From contig CAZGHN010000001.1 of the NCBI GenBank assembly GCA_964525555.1, positions 186,001-250,000 on the forward strand: a DNA stretch of 64,000 nt. The letters are read 5' to 3'. The notes under the pieces were generated by a model, which saw only the letters and a program-made list of their open reading frames with translations, had not been told where the DNA came from and made no database searches. The stretch is from JAFGHJ01 sp964525555. Lineage in GTDB: Bacteria > Hydrothermota > UBA3072. Positions 44,209-53,701 of the stretch are shown here, in pieces. The first letter of the stretch is position 1. Each line of letters starts with the position of its first letter. Position numbers and translations under genes: made by a program.

Positions 44209-46230
44209 CTAATCTTTTTTCTCGGAAATTAGTTTCAAAAACTCCTCTTCACCAATAATCTTCACCCCGAAATCTTGCGCCTTTTTAAATTTCGAACCCG
44301 GATTCTTTCCAATCACCACATAATCGGTATTTTTAGATACCGAATTTACGGACCGCCCTCCCAGGCTCTCAACTAAATCCTTTGCTTCTCTACGGCTATA
44401 ATTTTTCAACTCGCCTGTAAAAACAAAACTTTTTCCTCTTAAAGGAAGTTCCCTTTCTTTTTTGGTTTCACTTTCCATACTAACACCGGCTCTCTCGAGT
44501 TTCTCTATGACGGAAAGATTCTTTTTATTCTTGAAAAAAGAAAAAACCGAAGTCGCAGTATTCTCGCCTATTCCCTTAATCTCAAGCAATTCTTCTACAG
44601 TTGCCTCTTTTAACTTATCTATCGAAGAAAATTCCCTTGCAAGTAATTTTGCATTATAAGTACCGACAAAAGGTATACCGAGAGAAAATATCAACCTGTC
44701 AAATGCTCTCTTCTTACTATTTTCAATACCTTTTAATAGATTTTCTGCAGACTTTTCGCCCATGCGTTCAAGTTCCTCGACATCTTCTTGTTTCAAATAA
44801 TAAAGGTCGGCATAATTAGAAACCAAATCTTTTTCTACTAACTGATTTACAAGAACTTCACCTAATCCATCTATATTCATACCATCCCTGCAACCATAAT
44901 GCAGGATGCTTTTCTTTACCTGAGAAGGACACCCGACATTTATACATCTATAATAAACTTCACCTTCAGGACGTATCAGTTTTTCGTTACAAACAGGACA
45001 ATTCTCCGGAAATTCAAATTTCTTTTCTCTTCCGCTCCGGGCACCTTTCTTTACACCTATGACATGAGGAATTATATCTCCGCCCTTTTCTATAAAAACC
45101 TGATCTCCCACTCTAATATCTTTTCTTTCTATTTCGTCCTTATTGAACAGAGATGCACGAGATACAGTGGTACCGGCTACAAAAACCGGCTCAAGAATCG
45201 CAATCGGTGTAGCAATGCCTGTTCTACCTATAGACACCTCAATATTGTTTAAACGGGTAACTTTTCTTTCAGCAGGAAATTTATAAGCTACAGCCCATCT
45301 GGGAGATTTCGAAGTCGAACCTAAAATTTGTCTCAGTTTTAGATTATTAACTTTAAAAACAAGCCCGTCCGTTTGATAAGGAAGATTGAACCTCTCTTTA
45401 TTCCATTTTTCTATCAAATCTCTTACCTTTCCAACACTGCTTCTAACATCCCGGAGCGAGCTGACCTTAAATCCAATGTCCTCCAAAATATCAAGTGCTT
45501 CCCTGTGTGTTTTGATATGACGAGGCAAATTACCGTAAGAGTGAATATAAATATCGAGATTTCTTTCAGAAACAACTTTCGAATCGAGACTCTTCAATGT
45601 ACCAGCCGCCGCATTCCTTGGATTCGCAAAAAGTTGCTCTTCTTTTTCTTCTTTTTCTTTATTCAACTTTAAAAAAGAAGAAATAGGCATAAAAACCTCA
45701 CCCCTGACTTCAAGCCATGCATACTTGTTTCCATTTTCAAATAATTCAAGTGGCACACTTTTAATAGTTTTTAAATTCTGTGTAATATCATCGCCAACAA
45801 CTCCATCTCCCCTTGTCGAACCCCTGACAAATTTACCATTCTCATATTCAAGGGAAACGGCAACACCATCGACTTTCAGTTCCACCACCCAATCAAGAGA
45901 TTTTACTTCCCCTTCAAGATGCCTTAATATTTTTTGTTCGAATTCTGCAAGTTCTTCTTCGTCATATGTATTATCAAGAGACAACATCGGAGGATCGTGA
46001 GTAACATGAGAAAAACCCTCCAGCGGAGCTCCTCCTACTCTCTGCGTAGGAGAGTAAGGATCGGAAACTTGCGGATATTTTTCCTCCATATCCTTTAATT
46101 TTTTTAACAATGAATCAAACTCGAAATCAGATATTCCAGGTTGATTTAAAACATAATACCTGTAATTATAATAACGGATTTTCTCTCTAAGCGTTTTTAT
46201 TTCTTTTCTTACTTTATCAGGAACACTCAT
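44209..46230 (-). CDS. ligA: NAD-dependent DNA ligase
   Basis: 673 aa. The NAD-binding Ia domain has YYNYRYYVLNQPGISD. The adenylation site is VELKVDGVA (Lys119), followed by the OB fold, a Cys4 zinc finger (CPVCNEKL...CINVGCP), HhH repeats (IKGIGENTATSV) and a C-terminal BRCT domain (GKSFVFTGELKNYSRREA). Seals nicks in replication and repair. ATG start; no Shine-Dalgarno sequence stands out in the repeat-filled gap upstream. It lies downstream of ftsZ, separated by a repeat island. Confidence 0.97.
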   Translation of the reverse strand: MSVPDKVRKEIKTLREKIRYYNYRYYVLNQPGISDFEFDSLLKKLKDMEEKYPQVSDPYSPTQRVGGAPLEGFSHVTHDPPMLSLDNTYDEEELAEFEQKILRHLEGEVKSLDWVVELKVDGVAVSLEYENGKFVRGSTRGDGVVGDDITQNLKTIKSVPLELFENGNKYAWLEVRGEVFMPISSFLKLNKEKEEKEEQLFANPRNAAAGTLKSLDSKVVSERNLDIYIHSYGNLPRHIKTHREALDILEDIGFKVSSLRDVRSSVGKVRDLIEKWNKERFNLPYQTDGLVFKVNNLKLRQILGSTSKSPRWAVAYKFPAERKVTRLNNIEVSIGRTGIATPIAILEPVFVAGTTVSRASLFNKDEIERKDIRVGDQVFIEKGGDIIPHVIGVKKGARSGREKKFEFPENCPVCNEKLIRPEGEVYYRCINVGCPSQVKKSILHYGCRDGMNIDGLGEVLVNQLVEKDLVSNYADLYYLKQEDVEELERMGEKSAENLLKGIENSKKRAFDRLIFSLGIPFVGTYNAKLLAREFSSIDKLKEATVEELLEIKGIGENTATSVFSFFKNKKNLSVIEKLERAGVSMESETKKERELPLRGKSFVFTGELKNYSRREAKDLVESLGGRSVNSVSKNTDYVVIGKNPGSKFKKAQDFGVKIIGEEEFLKLISEKKD

Positions 46231-46395
46231 TTAATTTGGCATTTCCGTAAAATAAAATATCAAAAATTAAAAATCAAAATTACATATTAAAATGCAAATT
46301 TGTCATTTATCCTCAAAGCAGTATAACTTTCTTAATTCACTTTTGAATTTTGAATTATCATTTTACATTTTCATATTTGATTTTTAAATTAAATA
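46231..46395. repeat. imperfect inverted AT-rich repeat between ftsZ and ligA
   Basis: Left arm around 46255-46305 holds ATCAAAAATTAAAAATCAAA and ACATATTAAAATGCAAATT. The right arm around 46335-46390 holds TTTTGAATTTTGAATTATC and TTTTACATTTTCATATTTG, which is a related sequence in inverse orientation. A separate family from the others (family F). Confidence 0.5.
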
Positions 46396-47541
46396 TCAAT
46401 CCATTTGTTTTCTTAAAAAAGTAGGTACATCAAGATCTTCTATCGATTTCTTATCCCTTATAAATGCTGGACTATCATAAATTTCCAGATTTTCTTTCAA
46501 TCTATTCAACTCACTAAGTCCATCAAAATCTCTTGCGGTCGAGACACCTCTGAAATCGATTTTATCTATTTCATCTCTTTCCGGTTCTCCGATACCTGTA
46601 GCAATCAGAGTGATTTCCGCTGCAGTGCGATTTTCCTCAAAAACTACTCCCATGAATATATCACTATCCTCATCATCCGCTCCAACGGCTTCCCTAATGA
46701 CCTCCATAGCTTCTTTCATTTCTTTAAGAGTGAAATCTTCTTTGTCGACCGTGAAATTGACAAGAGCAGCCTTTGATTGCGATATATCCGTATCTTCAAG
46801 CAATGGCGAATTGATTGCCCCCTGAGCAGCTTCTAATGCCTTATTTTCACCCGATGCACTTCCCATTCCCATAAGTGCCTTACCTCTCTTGGACATAACA
46901 GTTTTGACATCGGCAAAATCAAGACTCCAGTAAGCGTCTTTTAACAGCAAGCCGCTAATGCTTTTGACTGCCTTCATTAAAACATCCATAGAGACTTCAC
47001 TTAAAGCCTTCGCAAGAGACATATTTCCCATACTCATCAATCTGTCATTTGGTACGACAAGTAGAGTATCGACTACCGGAGAAAGCGCTTTTATTCCTTT
47101 CTTTGCTTTTTTAATTCTACTAGATTCATAATAGAAGGGCGTAGTAACCACACCAACGGTCAAAACGTTTTTTTCCTTTGCTAAAGATGCAATCACAGGA
47201 GCCGCACCCGTACCTGTTCCGCCTCCCATTCCCGCGGTTATAAATAACATGTCAATATCTTCGGTTAAAACCTGCAAATCATCAATACTTTCTTCCGCAG
47301 CTAACCTGCCAAGTTCAGGATCTCCACCTGTTCCTCTACCTCTGGTTAATTCCTTGCCAATTTGAATTTTATCATTGGTAGGTACCAAATTTATATCCTG
47401 AACATCAGTATTGACTGCCCAAAAATCAACACCAGACATACCTCCTTCTACCATTGTTGTTACAGCATTTCCCCCACAACCGCCTACTCCGACTACCCTA
47501 ATCTTAGCCGGACTATTAGTTTTACCTTTAGATTTAAACAT
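46396..47541 (-). CDS. ftsZ: cell division protein FtsZ
   Basis: 381 aa tubulin-like GTPase forming the division ring. The N-terminus has VVGVGGCGGNAV. The GTP loop GGGTGTGAAPVIA and NDRLMSM are present. The C-terminal peptide DLDVPTFLRKQMD, which binds FtsA, is separated by a short linker. I choose the ATG at 47541 over the GTG at 47544 because GGAGG is too close to the GTG. Last gene of the dcw cluster, 12 bases after ftsA. Confidence 0.97.
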   Translation of the reverse strand: MFKSKGKTNSPAKIRVVGVGGCGGNAVTTMVEGGMSGVDFWAVNTDVQDINLVPTNDKIQIGKELTRGRGTGGDPELGRLAAEESIDDLQVLTEDIDMLFITAGMGGGTGTGAAPVIASLAKEKNVLTVGVVTTPFYYESSRIKKAKKGIKALSPVVDTLLVVPNDRLMSMGNMSLAKALSEVSMDVLMKAVKSISGLLLKDAYWSLDFADVKTVMSKRGKALMGMGSASGENKALEAAQGAINSPLLEDTDISQSKAALVNFTVDKEDFTLKEMKEAMEVIREAVGADDEDSDIFMGVVFEENRTAAEITLIATGIGEPERDEIDKIDFRGVSTARDFDGLSELNRLKENLEIYDSPAFIRDKKSIEDLDVPTFLRKQMD

Positions 47542-47553
47542 CACGCCTCCTTT

Positions 47554-48792
47554 TTAAAAAAACTCTTCAAACCACTGATTCATTCTTTTTAAAACGGAAT
47601 CAAACATACTCTTCCCCTGAATTTTCCTTAAACTGTCTCCAGAACTCTCCGCGCCATATTTTATAAGACCAACCGACGTAGCAAAAGAGGGATCCGAAAC
47701 AGCGTCCCGCAGACCAACTATTTCCTCAGAAGGTACGCCTACTCTAACCGGTAAACCAAATATATCTTCAGCAAGTTCTGTAATCCCACTTAGTTTAGCA
47801 GTTCCTCCTGTCAAAATCACTCCCGCAGAAAGCATCTCATACAAGGGATCTCCGCTTAATTCTCTATGAGCTAACGTTAATATTTCTTCTACTCTTGGTT
47901 TAATAATTTGTTCCAACAAATCAAGGGTTACCTGCTTATCTTTTACGCCGGATATTCCTTTTACCGAAATCATTTCTTTTCTTTTCTCTTCCAAAAGTTC
48001 TCTAACTGTACCAGATTCTATTTTCACCCTTTCCGCTTCCGCATAAGAACAACGCAATCCCACTCCAATATCATTGGTAACATTCTCTCCACCCAAACCG
48101 ATTACTGCTGTTTTCCTTAAACTGCCGTTATAAAATACCGCCAAATCTGTTGTTCCCCCACCAATATCAATAAGAATAGCTCCTGCCTCTTTCTCTTCAT
48201 TAGATAGAACAGCGTATGAAGACGCAAGTGGCTGAAGAACTATGTCATTGACTTCATAACCGGCTTTATTGACACATTTACAAATATTCTTAGCAGAGGT
48301 AACAGCTCCCGTTACTATTACAACACTTGCTTCTAACCTTTGAGCAAACATTCCTACAGGGTCATCTATACCCCCCTGACCATCCAAAACAAAATCGGTA
48401 GGTATAATGTGAATCACTTCTCTATCCACCGGTAAAGCCATTGATTTGGCTCCTTCTAAAACTCTCTGAACATCTTCTCGGGTAACCTCATTATCCGGAC
48501 CTGTTACAGCTACAACCCCCCTACCCTGAATATTTCTTATATGATCTCCTGCAATTCCTGTAAATACTCCACTGGCTTCTTTACCTGCCATCATCTCTGC
48601 TTCCCTTGTTGCTTTCAATATTGACTGAACCGTTTTATCGATGTTTATAACAATTCCTTTACGCAAGCCCTCCGAGGGATACCTTCCAACACCAATAACA
48701 TTAACTTTATGTCCCTCAACCTCAGCAATAACAGTGGCAATCTTTGTTGTACCAAGATCCAAACCTACTATAACCCCATTTTCGTCACCCAA
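47554..48792 (-). CDS. ftsA: cell division protein FtsA
   Basis: 412 aa actin-like membrane tether for FtsZ. Phosphate loops GLDLGTTKIATV and IDIGGGTTDLAVF and the adenosine segment ILTGGTAKLSG are visible. The C-terminal amphipathic helix (SVLKRMNQWFEEFF) fits membrane binding. The start is TTG, with AGGAGG 6 bases before it. Ends 9-12 bases before ftsZ. Confidence 0.96.
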   Translation of the reverse strand: MGDENGVIVGLDLGTTKIATVIAEVEGHKVNVIGVGRYPSEGLRKGIVINIDKTVQSILKATREAEMMAGKEASGVFTGIAGDHIRNIQGRGVVAVTGPDNEVTREDVQRVLEGAKSMALPVDREVIHIIPTDFVLDGQGGIDDPVGMFAQRLEASVVIVTGAVTSAKNICKCVNKAGYEVNDIVLQPLASSYAVLSNEEKEAGAILIDIGGGTTDLAVFYNGSLRKTAVIGLGGENVTNDIGVGLRCSYAEAERVKIESGTVRELLEEKRKEMISVKGISGVKDKQVTLDLLEQIIKPRVEEILTLAHRELSGDPLYEMLSAGVILTGGTAKLSGITELAEDIFGLPVRVGVPSEEIVGLRDAVSDPSFATSVGLIKYGAESSGDSLRKIQGKSMFDSVLKRMNQWFEEFF

Positions 48793-48795
48793 TTC

Positions 48796-49443
48796 TTACC
48801 TCCTTAGAACAACCATATTCTTAAATCTAAAGTCATGTTTTCCTTTAAATTCATTTTTATAACTTCTTAATATACGTTTCATTATTTCGTATTTTCTTTC
48901 AAAATCACCTGTTCCCCACAAAACTTCAACACCGGAACACTTTGTTCTTAAACCACCGGAGCTAATTTCCATTTTATCGATCTCAAATAAAGTCACAATA
49001 TCAAAAATTCTGACGGCCGTTGCTATTTCATCTTCCTTTACTTCTTTCGCAATATCAATCATCGGAAGAGAATCGCACGTTTCTGAATCATATATATGAC
49101 CCTCCTTATCAATAACTTTTCCGCCAACACCCACAACCCGAGCTACTGGTATTCTTGGAGTCACTTCCACTCTTAACATATTTAAAATATTTCTATGCAG
49201 CTTGACTGATTCCACCCAGGGAAGAGATTCTATGGATTTCTTCAATTTCTTCAAATCATCAAAACCTATATTCTTTATAATCTTCCCGATCTGACTTTTC
49301 CTGATTTCCGCAACTTCACTCGAATAACTTACTCGAGCTTTATCAACGGGAAGAGAAACTATAAATATCTTATATATGAAATATATTAATATAAGTATCA
49401 AGATATAACGTATCTTAAATTTGCTCTTCTTTTTCTTTGCCAA
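48796..49443 (-). CDS. ftsQ: cell division protein FtsQ/DivIB-like
   Basis: 215 aa. A short basic cytoplasmic tail (AKKKKSKFKIR), one membrane segment (~12-30), a POTRA-like domain (~40-110, with LKKSIESLPWVESVKLHRN) and the FtsQ domain with VTPRIPVARV. A divisome scaffold with FtsL. The start is TTG with GGAGGT about 9 bases upstream; it overlaps murB by 29 bases. Similarity is weak, as usual for FtsQ; position between murB and ftsA decides the call. Confidence 0.88.
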   Translation of the reverse strand: MAKKKKSKFKIRYILILILIYFIYKIFIVSLPVDKARVSYSSEVAEIRKSQIGKIIKNIGFDDLKKLKKSIESLPWVESVKLHRNILNMLRVEVTPRIPVARVVGVGGKVIDKEGHIYDSETCDSLPMIDIAKEVKEDEIATAVRIFDIVTLFEIDKMEISSGGLRTKCSGVEVLWGTGDFERKYEIMKRILRSYKNEFKGKHDFRFKNMVVLRR

Positions 49444-50305
49444 TTACTTTTACCTCCAACTCTAAAGTAATACCAAAATCCCTTTTAACTTTGTCTCTGA
49501 CTTTATTTGCCAAATCAACGAAATCCTTAGAGGTTGGATCTCTCTCCGTAAGAAAATAATTACAATGTTTATCTGAAATCCTTACTCCTCCAACACTCAT
49601 ACCCTTCAAACCTGCCTTTTCTATCAATTCTCCTGCTGAATAACCTTCAGGATTTTTAAAAACCGAACCACAGGTCCCTATACCATCAGATAAAACAGGT
49701 TGCTTCTTCCTTCTAAGCTCAATTATTTCTACTATTTTATTTTCAATTAATTTCTTTTCTTTTTTCTCAAATAAAAATTCAATCTCAAGCACAATCTCAT
49801 CCGAAAGACTGGACTTTCTGTAACCAAAGCTAATATCTTCAATCCTGACTTCAATATTATCCCTCAAAACTTTCGCAGTTCTAATAAATTCACCTATTTC
49901 AGAACCAAAAGCGCTGGCATTCATAATAGAAGCTCCGCCTACACTTCCCGGGATGCCAATAAGTGATTCAATGCCAGAAAGAGAATATTCTTTCGAAATT
50001 TTTATTACATCGGATAGATTGGCTCCAGCCTTGGCTATGACTTTATCTTCATTAACTTCAATTTTATTCATGTTTTGTGTACTTATTACTAAACCTGAAA
50101 AACCTTCATCTGAGAATAATATGTTCGAACCGTTACCGATTATTAAAATTGGAATTTCTTCTTTCACTGCAAAAATTCTACCTTTAGAAACATCATCTTT
50201 ATCGTCCGCCATAAAAAAATATCTCGCTTTTCCGCCAATATGCAGCGAATTATGAAGAGACAAAGGTTCATCCAAAATAAACCTACCTTTCTTTTCTAAT
50301 TCCAT
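49415..50305 (-). CDS. murB: UDP-N-acetylenolpyruvoylglucosamine reductase
   Basis: 296 aa from the ATG at 50305. The frame is open 13 codons further upstream, but MELEKKGRFILDEPLS is the natural N-terminus and GAGG stands before it. FAD-binding signatures are GNGSNILFSDEGFSG and GIPGSVGGASIMNASA; SFGYRKSSL and GTCGSVFKNP belong to the substrate domain. Reduces enolpyruvyl-UDP-GlcNAc to UDP-MurNAc. Overlaps murC by 23 bases. Confidence 0.95.
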   Translation of the reverse strand: MELEKKGRFILDEPLSLHNSLHIGGKARYFFMADDKDDVSKGRIFAVKEEIPILIIGNGSNILFSDEGFSGLVISTQNMNKIEVNEDKVIAKAGANLSDVIKISKEYSLSGIESLIGIPGSVGGASIMNASAFGSEIGEFIRTAKVLRDNIEVRIEDISFGYRKSSLSDEIVLEIEFLFEKKEKKLIENKIVEIIELRRKKQPVLSDGIGTCGSVFKNPEGYSAGELIEKAGLKGMSVGGVRISDKHCNYFLTERDPTSKDFVDLANKVRDKVKRDFGITLELEVKVIGKEKEEQI

Positions 50306-51662
50306 CCAACAAATCCTCTGCGATTTGATATATATTTCCTGCACCGAGCAGTATAACCATATCCCCTTTTAAAAGCTGTGGAAGTAAAAATTCAGTAATG
50401 TTTTCCTTATTCTCTATATATTCAACATCCTTGTGCCCAAAATTTATGCATTGCTCTTTTATAATTTCACCTGTTACACCTGGTATTGGTTCTTCTCGAG
50501 CTGGATATATATCAGTAATAATAACTTTATCAGCCTGAAAAAATGCTTTCCCAAATTCTTTTTTTAATAATATAGTTCTAGAATATAAATGAGGCTGAAA
50601 GATAGCCACAATTCTACCATCCCACCCAGCTCTGGCTCCCGAAAGGGTAGCTTCAATCTCCCTTGGATGGTGGGCATAATCATCTACGACAAGAATCTCC
50701 TTTTCAAACCCCATTTTTTCAAATCTTCTGGCAATACCAGTGCATTTACCTATTCCTTCTCTAATACTATCGACATCTACACCCAATTCCAAAGCAACGG
50801 AACATGCGGCAATAGCATTAATGACGTTATGCTTGCCAGGAAGGTTAACCTGAATATTTTTGATTCGGTCACCGTTTGAAATAACATCAAAGCTATGAGC
50901 AAAACCTTCTCTCTTTATATTCTTTCCTTTTACATCAGCATTGGGAGAAAGTCCAAAAGTAATAACTTTTCTCTCAATCTCCGAAAGGATTGATAGAGAA
51001 ACCGGATCATCAATAGATATATGAACGGCTCCATAGAAGGGAACCGAATTAGCAAATTTCTTAAAAGTATCTTTAATGTCATCAAGATCTTTATAAACAT
51101 CAAGATGTTCTAAATCAATATTTGTAATAACTGCCACTGTAGGAAATAATTTAAGAAATGAACGATCGCTCTCATCCGCCTCAGCCACAAGATACTCACT
51201 TTCTCCTAATCTTGCATTTTTTCCTGTACTTCTAAGTATTCCACCAACTATTATAGTAGGATCTAGTTTTTGCTCTCTTAAGATAGAAGCTATAAGTGAA
51301 GTTGTAGTAGATTTACCGTGAGTTCCAGCAACAGCTATTGAAAATTTAATTCTCATTAATTCACCTAGCATTTCGGCCCTTCTACTGATCGCTATATTCA
51401 TTTTTTCAGCCTGTTGCAATTCTACATTATTTTTATTAGAAACCGCTGATGTATAGACAACCACATCTGCATTACCAACATTATTTTTATTATGTGGGAT
51501 GTAAATCTTTATTCCCAATTTCTTAAGTCTTTTGGTATTATCGGATTCCTTAATGTCACTACCAGTCACTTCAAAACCCATGTTATGGAGTAGTTCGGCG
51601 ATACCACTCATACCTATACCGCCTATACCCACAAAATGAACTTTTTTAAATCTTCCGAACAT
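50283..51662 (-). CDS. murC: UDP-N-acetylmuramate--L-alanine ligase
   Basis: 459 aa from ATG 51662 (MFGRFKKVHFVGIGGIGMSG). Longer upstream frames would run deep into murG and lack conservation. The ATP loop is GTHGKSTTTSLIA; EADESDRSF and DDYAHHPREI are the Mur ligase signatures. Adds the first stem-peptide residue. Overlaps murG by 17 bases. Confidence 0.96.
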   Translation of the reverse strand: MFGRFKKVHFVGIGGIGMSGIAELLHNMGFEVTGSDIKESDNTKRLKKLGIKIYIPHNKNNVGNADVVVYTSAVSNKNNVELQQAEKMNIAISRRAEMLGELMRIKFSIAVAGTHGKSTTTSLIASILREQKLDPTIIVGGILRSTGKNARLGESEYLVAEADESDRSFLKLFPTVAVITNIDLEHLDVYKDLDDIKDTFKKFANSVPFYGAVHISIDDPVSLSILSEIERKVITFGLSPNADVKGKNIKREGFAHSFDVISNGDRIKNIQVNLPGKHNVINAIAACSVALELGVDVDSIREGIGKCTGIARRFEKMGFEKEILVVDDYAHHPREIEATLSGARAGWDGRIVAIFQPHLYSRTILLKKEFGKAFFQADKVIITDIYPAREEPIPGVTGEIIKEQCINFGHKDVEYIENKENITEFLLPQLLKGDMVILLGAGNIYQIAEDLLDGIRKER

Positions 51663-52689
51663 AATATAAAATCCTATCAACAATTTTTTCTGCCGAAGAG
51701 ATTTCATCGACAGAAATTTTATGGCCATAAAGCCCTTCTATCATTTTCGGAAAATTTGTCACATCTACCAATTCTTCTCTAAGCATCATTATATTATCTC
51801 TACTAACAGCAAGCCTCTTCGCATTAAAAAATTGATGATCCTTGAAAGCATATGGATAAGGAATTAAAATTGCCGGAAGTCCAAGATTTTCAATCTCTGC
51901 AGTAGCCGAAGCCCCAGCTCTAGATATAATTACATCGCTCATCGCATAAGCAAGATCCATTCTATCAATAAAGTAAAATTGTTTTACACATTCGTAATCA
52001 ACATCTACTTTAAAGTTCCCCCTTTGAATAATAAACTGCCAATCCTTTTTCATTAATGGAATTAATTCTTCGGAAAGTCGGGCAAGAAATCTTGCTCCGC
52101 GACTTCCTCCGATAACAAGTAAAGTCTTTTTATTCGGTTTCAAGGAAAAATAATCGATTGCTTCTTCAAATCTACCTTTATTCACGTTTTCTCTAACTGG
52201 AATACCGGTAATAACTTTCTTTTTTCCTTTCAAAGAAGGAAAATCTCCTTCGTAAGGCAAAAAAACCTCCTGGGAAAATCGAGAAAGTAAATTTACCGCT
52301 TTCCCTGGTTTTGAATCAAGAACAAGTGTAAACACAGGAACTTCCAAGATGGGCCCGGCCAATCCAACAGGGATAGAAGCAAAAGCACCGGTGTGAAAAA
52401 TAGCACATACTTTCATACGCCATATTACCCATATAGAAATAAAAAAGCTGGGAATAAAACGAAAAATAAAAATAATTTTTCCTATTATATTCTTATTTAC
52501 CCAACCCACTGTCGGTAATAGAAACATATCTTTCATATAAACACAATCTCTCTCAAGCCCAGAACTGCTTCCTATATAAATCACTCCGTACCCTCTCCTC
52601 TGTATTTCGTGAGCGACTGCGAGAGCCGGATAAATGTGGCCTCCTGTTCCTCCGCCTGATATAATTATGCTTTTTCTGGATTGAAACAA
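51646..52689 (-). CDS. murG: UDP-GlcNAc transferase MurG (lipid II synthase)
   Basis: 347 aa. The start is TTG at 52689 with AGGAGG 5 bases upstream; the GGGTGGHIYPALAVA motif at residues ~13-27 requires a start here. IGGSRGARFLA and the sugar-nucleotide segment SRAGASATAEIENLGLPAI are present. It adds GlcNAc to lipid I on the inner face of the membrane. The 5' 137 bases lie inside the ftsW frame, an exceptional overlap. Confidence 0.96.
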   Translation of the reverse strand: MFQSRKSIIISGGGTGGHIYPALAVAHEIQRRGYGVIYIGSSSGLERDCVYMKDMFLLPTVGWVNKNIIGKIIFIFRFIPSFFISIWVIWRMKVCAIFHTGAFASIPVGLAGPILEVPVFTLVLDSKPGKAVNLLSRFSQEVFLPYEGDFPSLKGKKKVITGIPVRENVNKGRFEEAIDYFSLKPNKKTLLVIGGSRGARFLARLSEELIPLMKKDWQFIIQRGNFKVDVDYECVKQFYFIDRMDLAYAMSDVIISRAGASATAEIENLGLPAILIPYPYAFKDHQFFNAKRLAVSRDNIMMLREELVDVTNFPKMIEGLYGHKISVDEISSAEKIVDRILYYVRKI

Positions 52690-53701
52690 TTATACCTCCT
52701 GCCATATATGCCATTATTAAAGCTGTACCTCCACTGGATATAAAAGGTAGTGGTATACCAGTTACAGGTACAATACCCAGTGATACATAGATATGAATCA
52801 GCGCATAAACACCTAGAAATGAAACTAAACCCAAGCCCAATAAAGAAGAATATTCATCATTTGCTTTTAGACTCGACCTTATTGCGCTTATAAAATATAA
52901 AAGAAATAATGCAACAACAATTAGACATCCCGTAAAACCTAACTCCTCACCAATTATAGAAAAAATAAAATCCGAATCAGGTAAAGGTATATAAAAAAAC
53001 TTCTCCATTCCACTACCTAAACCCAATCCAGAAAAACCACCATGAGAAATTGCCTGTACTGTAACTTCTACTGATTCATTATTTATATGATTGGTGATTC
53101 TGTTTACAGCGTATCCTTCACGTGTAATAAATATTACTCCTATAAGCAGCATTATTCCAAAAAACGCCGCTACCTTACCGTTATTGGTACCATTTAAAAA
53201 CAACATTATAGTACCAATAATTAAAGTAAGAAATGCCATAGAATAATCCGGTTGAATAACAATTAAACCCATAATAACCGAAATAACAAGAATCGATATA
53301 CCAAAATCCCTTTTTTTAGCAAAAAAAGCAATAATTGCGAATTGTGCAAATATCGAAGGCTGAAAAGAAACTCTTGTATTAAATATCCTAAGCGCTATCC
53401 ACCTTCTTGCTCCATTTATTTCCAATCCATAAAAAAACGTTAGTACGAGTAAAAAAACAGCAAGGCCGACAAAAAACAAATTAAATTGCTCCCAAAATTT
53501 TGTTTTTATTTTTGAAGTAAGAAAAAATATGGTAACTCCGATAACAAATATAAATAATTGCTTTATAAAAGAAAAGGGAACAACACTTTTATAAATAGAA
53601 ATACCAGAGCTTGCAGAAAAAACCATAATTAGCCCAAACGCGCCAAGTAAGAGAGGAATTATCTCTACTAATCCTATTTTGATTCCCTTCCATTTATACA
53701 T
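52553..53701 (-). CDS. ftsW: SEDS peptidoglycan glycosyltransferase FtsW
   Basis: 382 aa with about ten membrane segments. NGARRWI, PDYSMAFLTLI, GFSGLGLGSGMEKF, DSDFIFSIIGEELGF and LPFISSGGTALI are SEDS signatures. It polymerises septal glycan with FtsI. After the last membrane helix (MAYMAGGIIVSI) it carries an Arg/Ser-rich tail of ~40 residues encoded entirely within murG in another frame. Overlaps murD by 8 bases. Confidence 0.95.
   Translation of the reverse strand: MYKWKGIKIGLVEIIPLLLGAFGLIMVFSASSGISIYKSVVPFSFIKQLFIFVIGVTIFFLTSKIKTKFWEQFNLFFVGLAVFLLVLTFFYGLEINGARRWIALRIFNTRVSFQPSIFAQFAIIAFFAKKRDFGISILVISVIMGLIVIQPDYSMAFLTLIIGTIMLFLNGTNNGKVAAFFGIMLLIGVIFITREGYAVNRITNHINNESVEVTVQAISHGGFSGLGLGSGMEKFFYIPLPDSDFIFSIIGEELGFTGCLIVVALFLLYFISAIRSSLKANDEYSSLLGLGLVSFLGVYALIHIYVSLGIVPVTGIPLPFISSGGTALIMAYMAGGIIVSIQKKHNYIRRRNRRPHLSGSRSRSRNTEERVRSDLYRKQFWA

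Noticed and set aside
50306..50344. Longer murB start
   Set aside because: The extra 13 residues lie in murC and are not conserved; the ATG at 50305 has an upstream GAGG.
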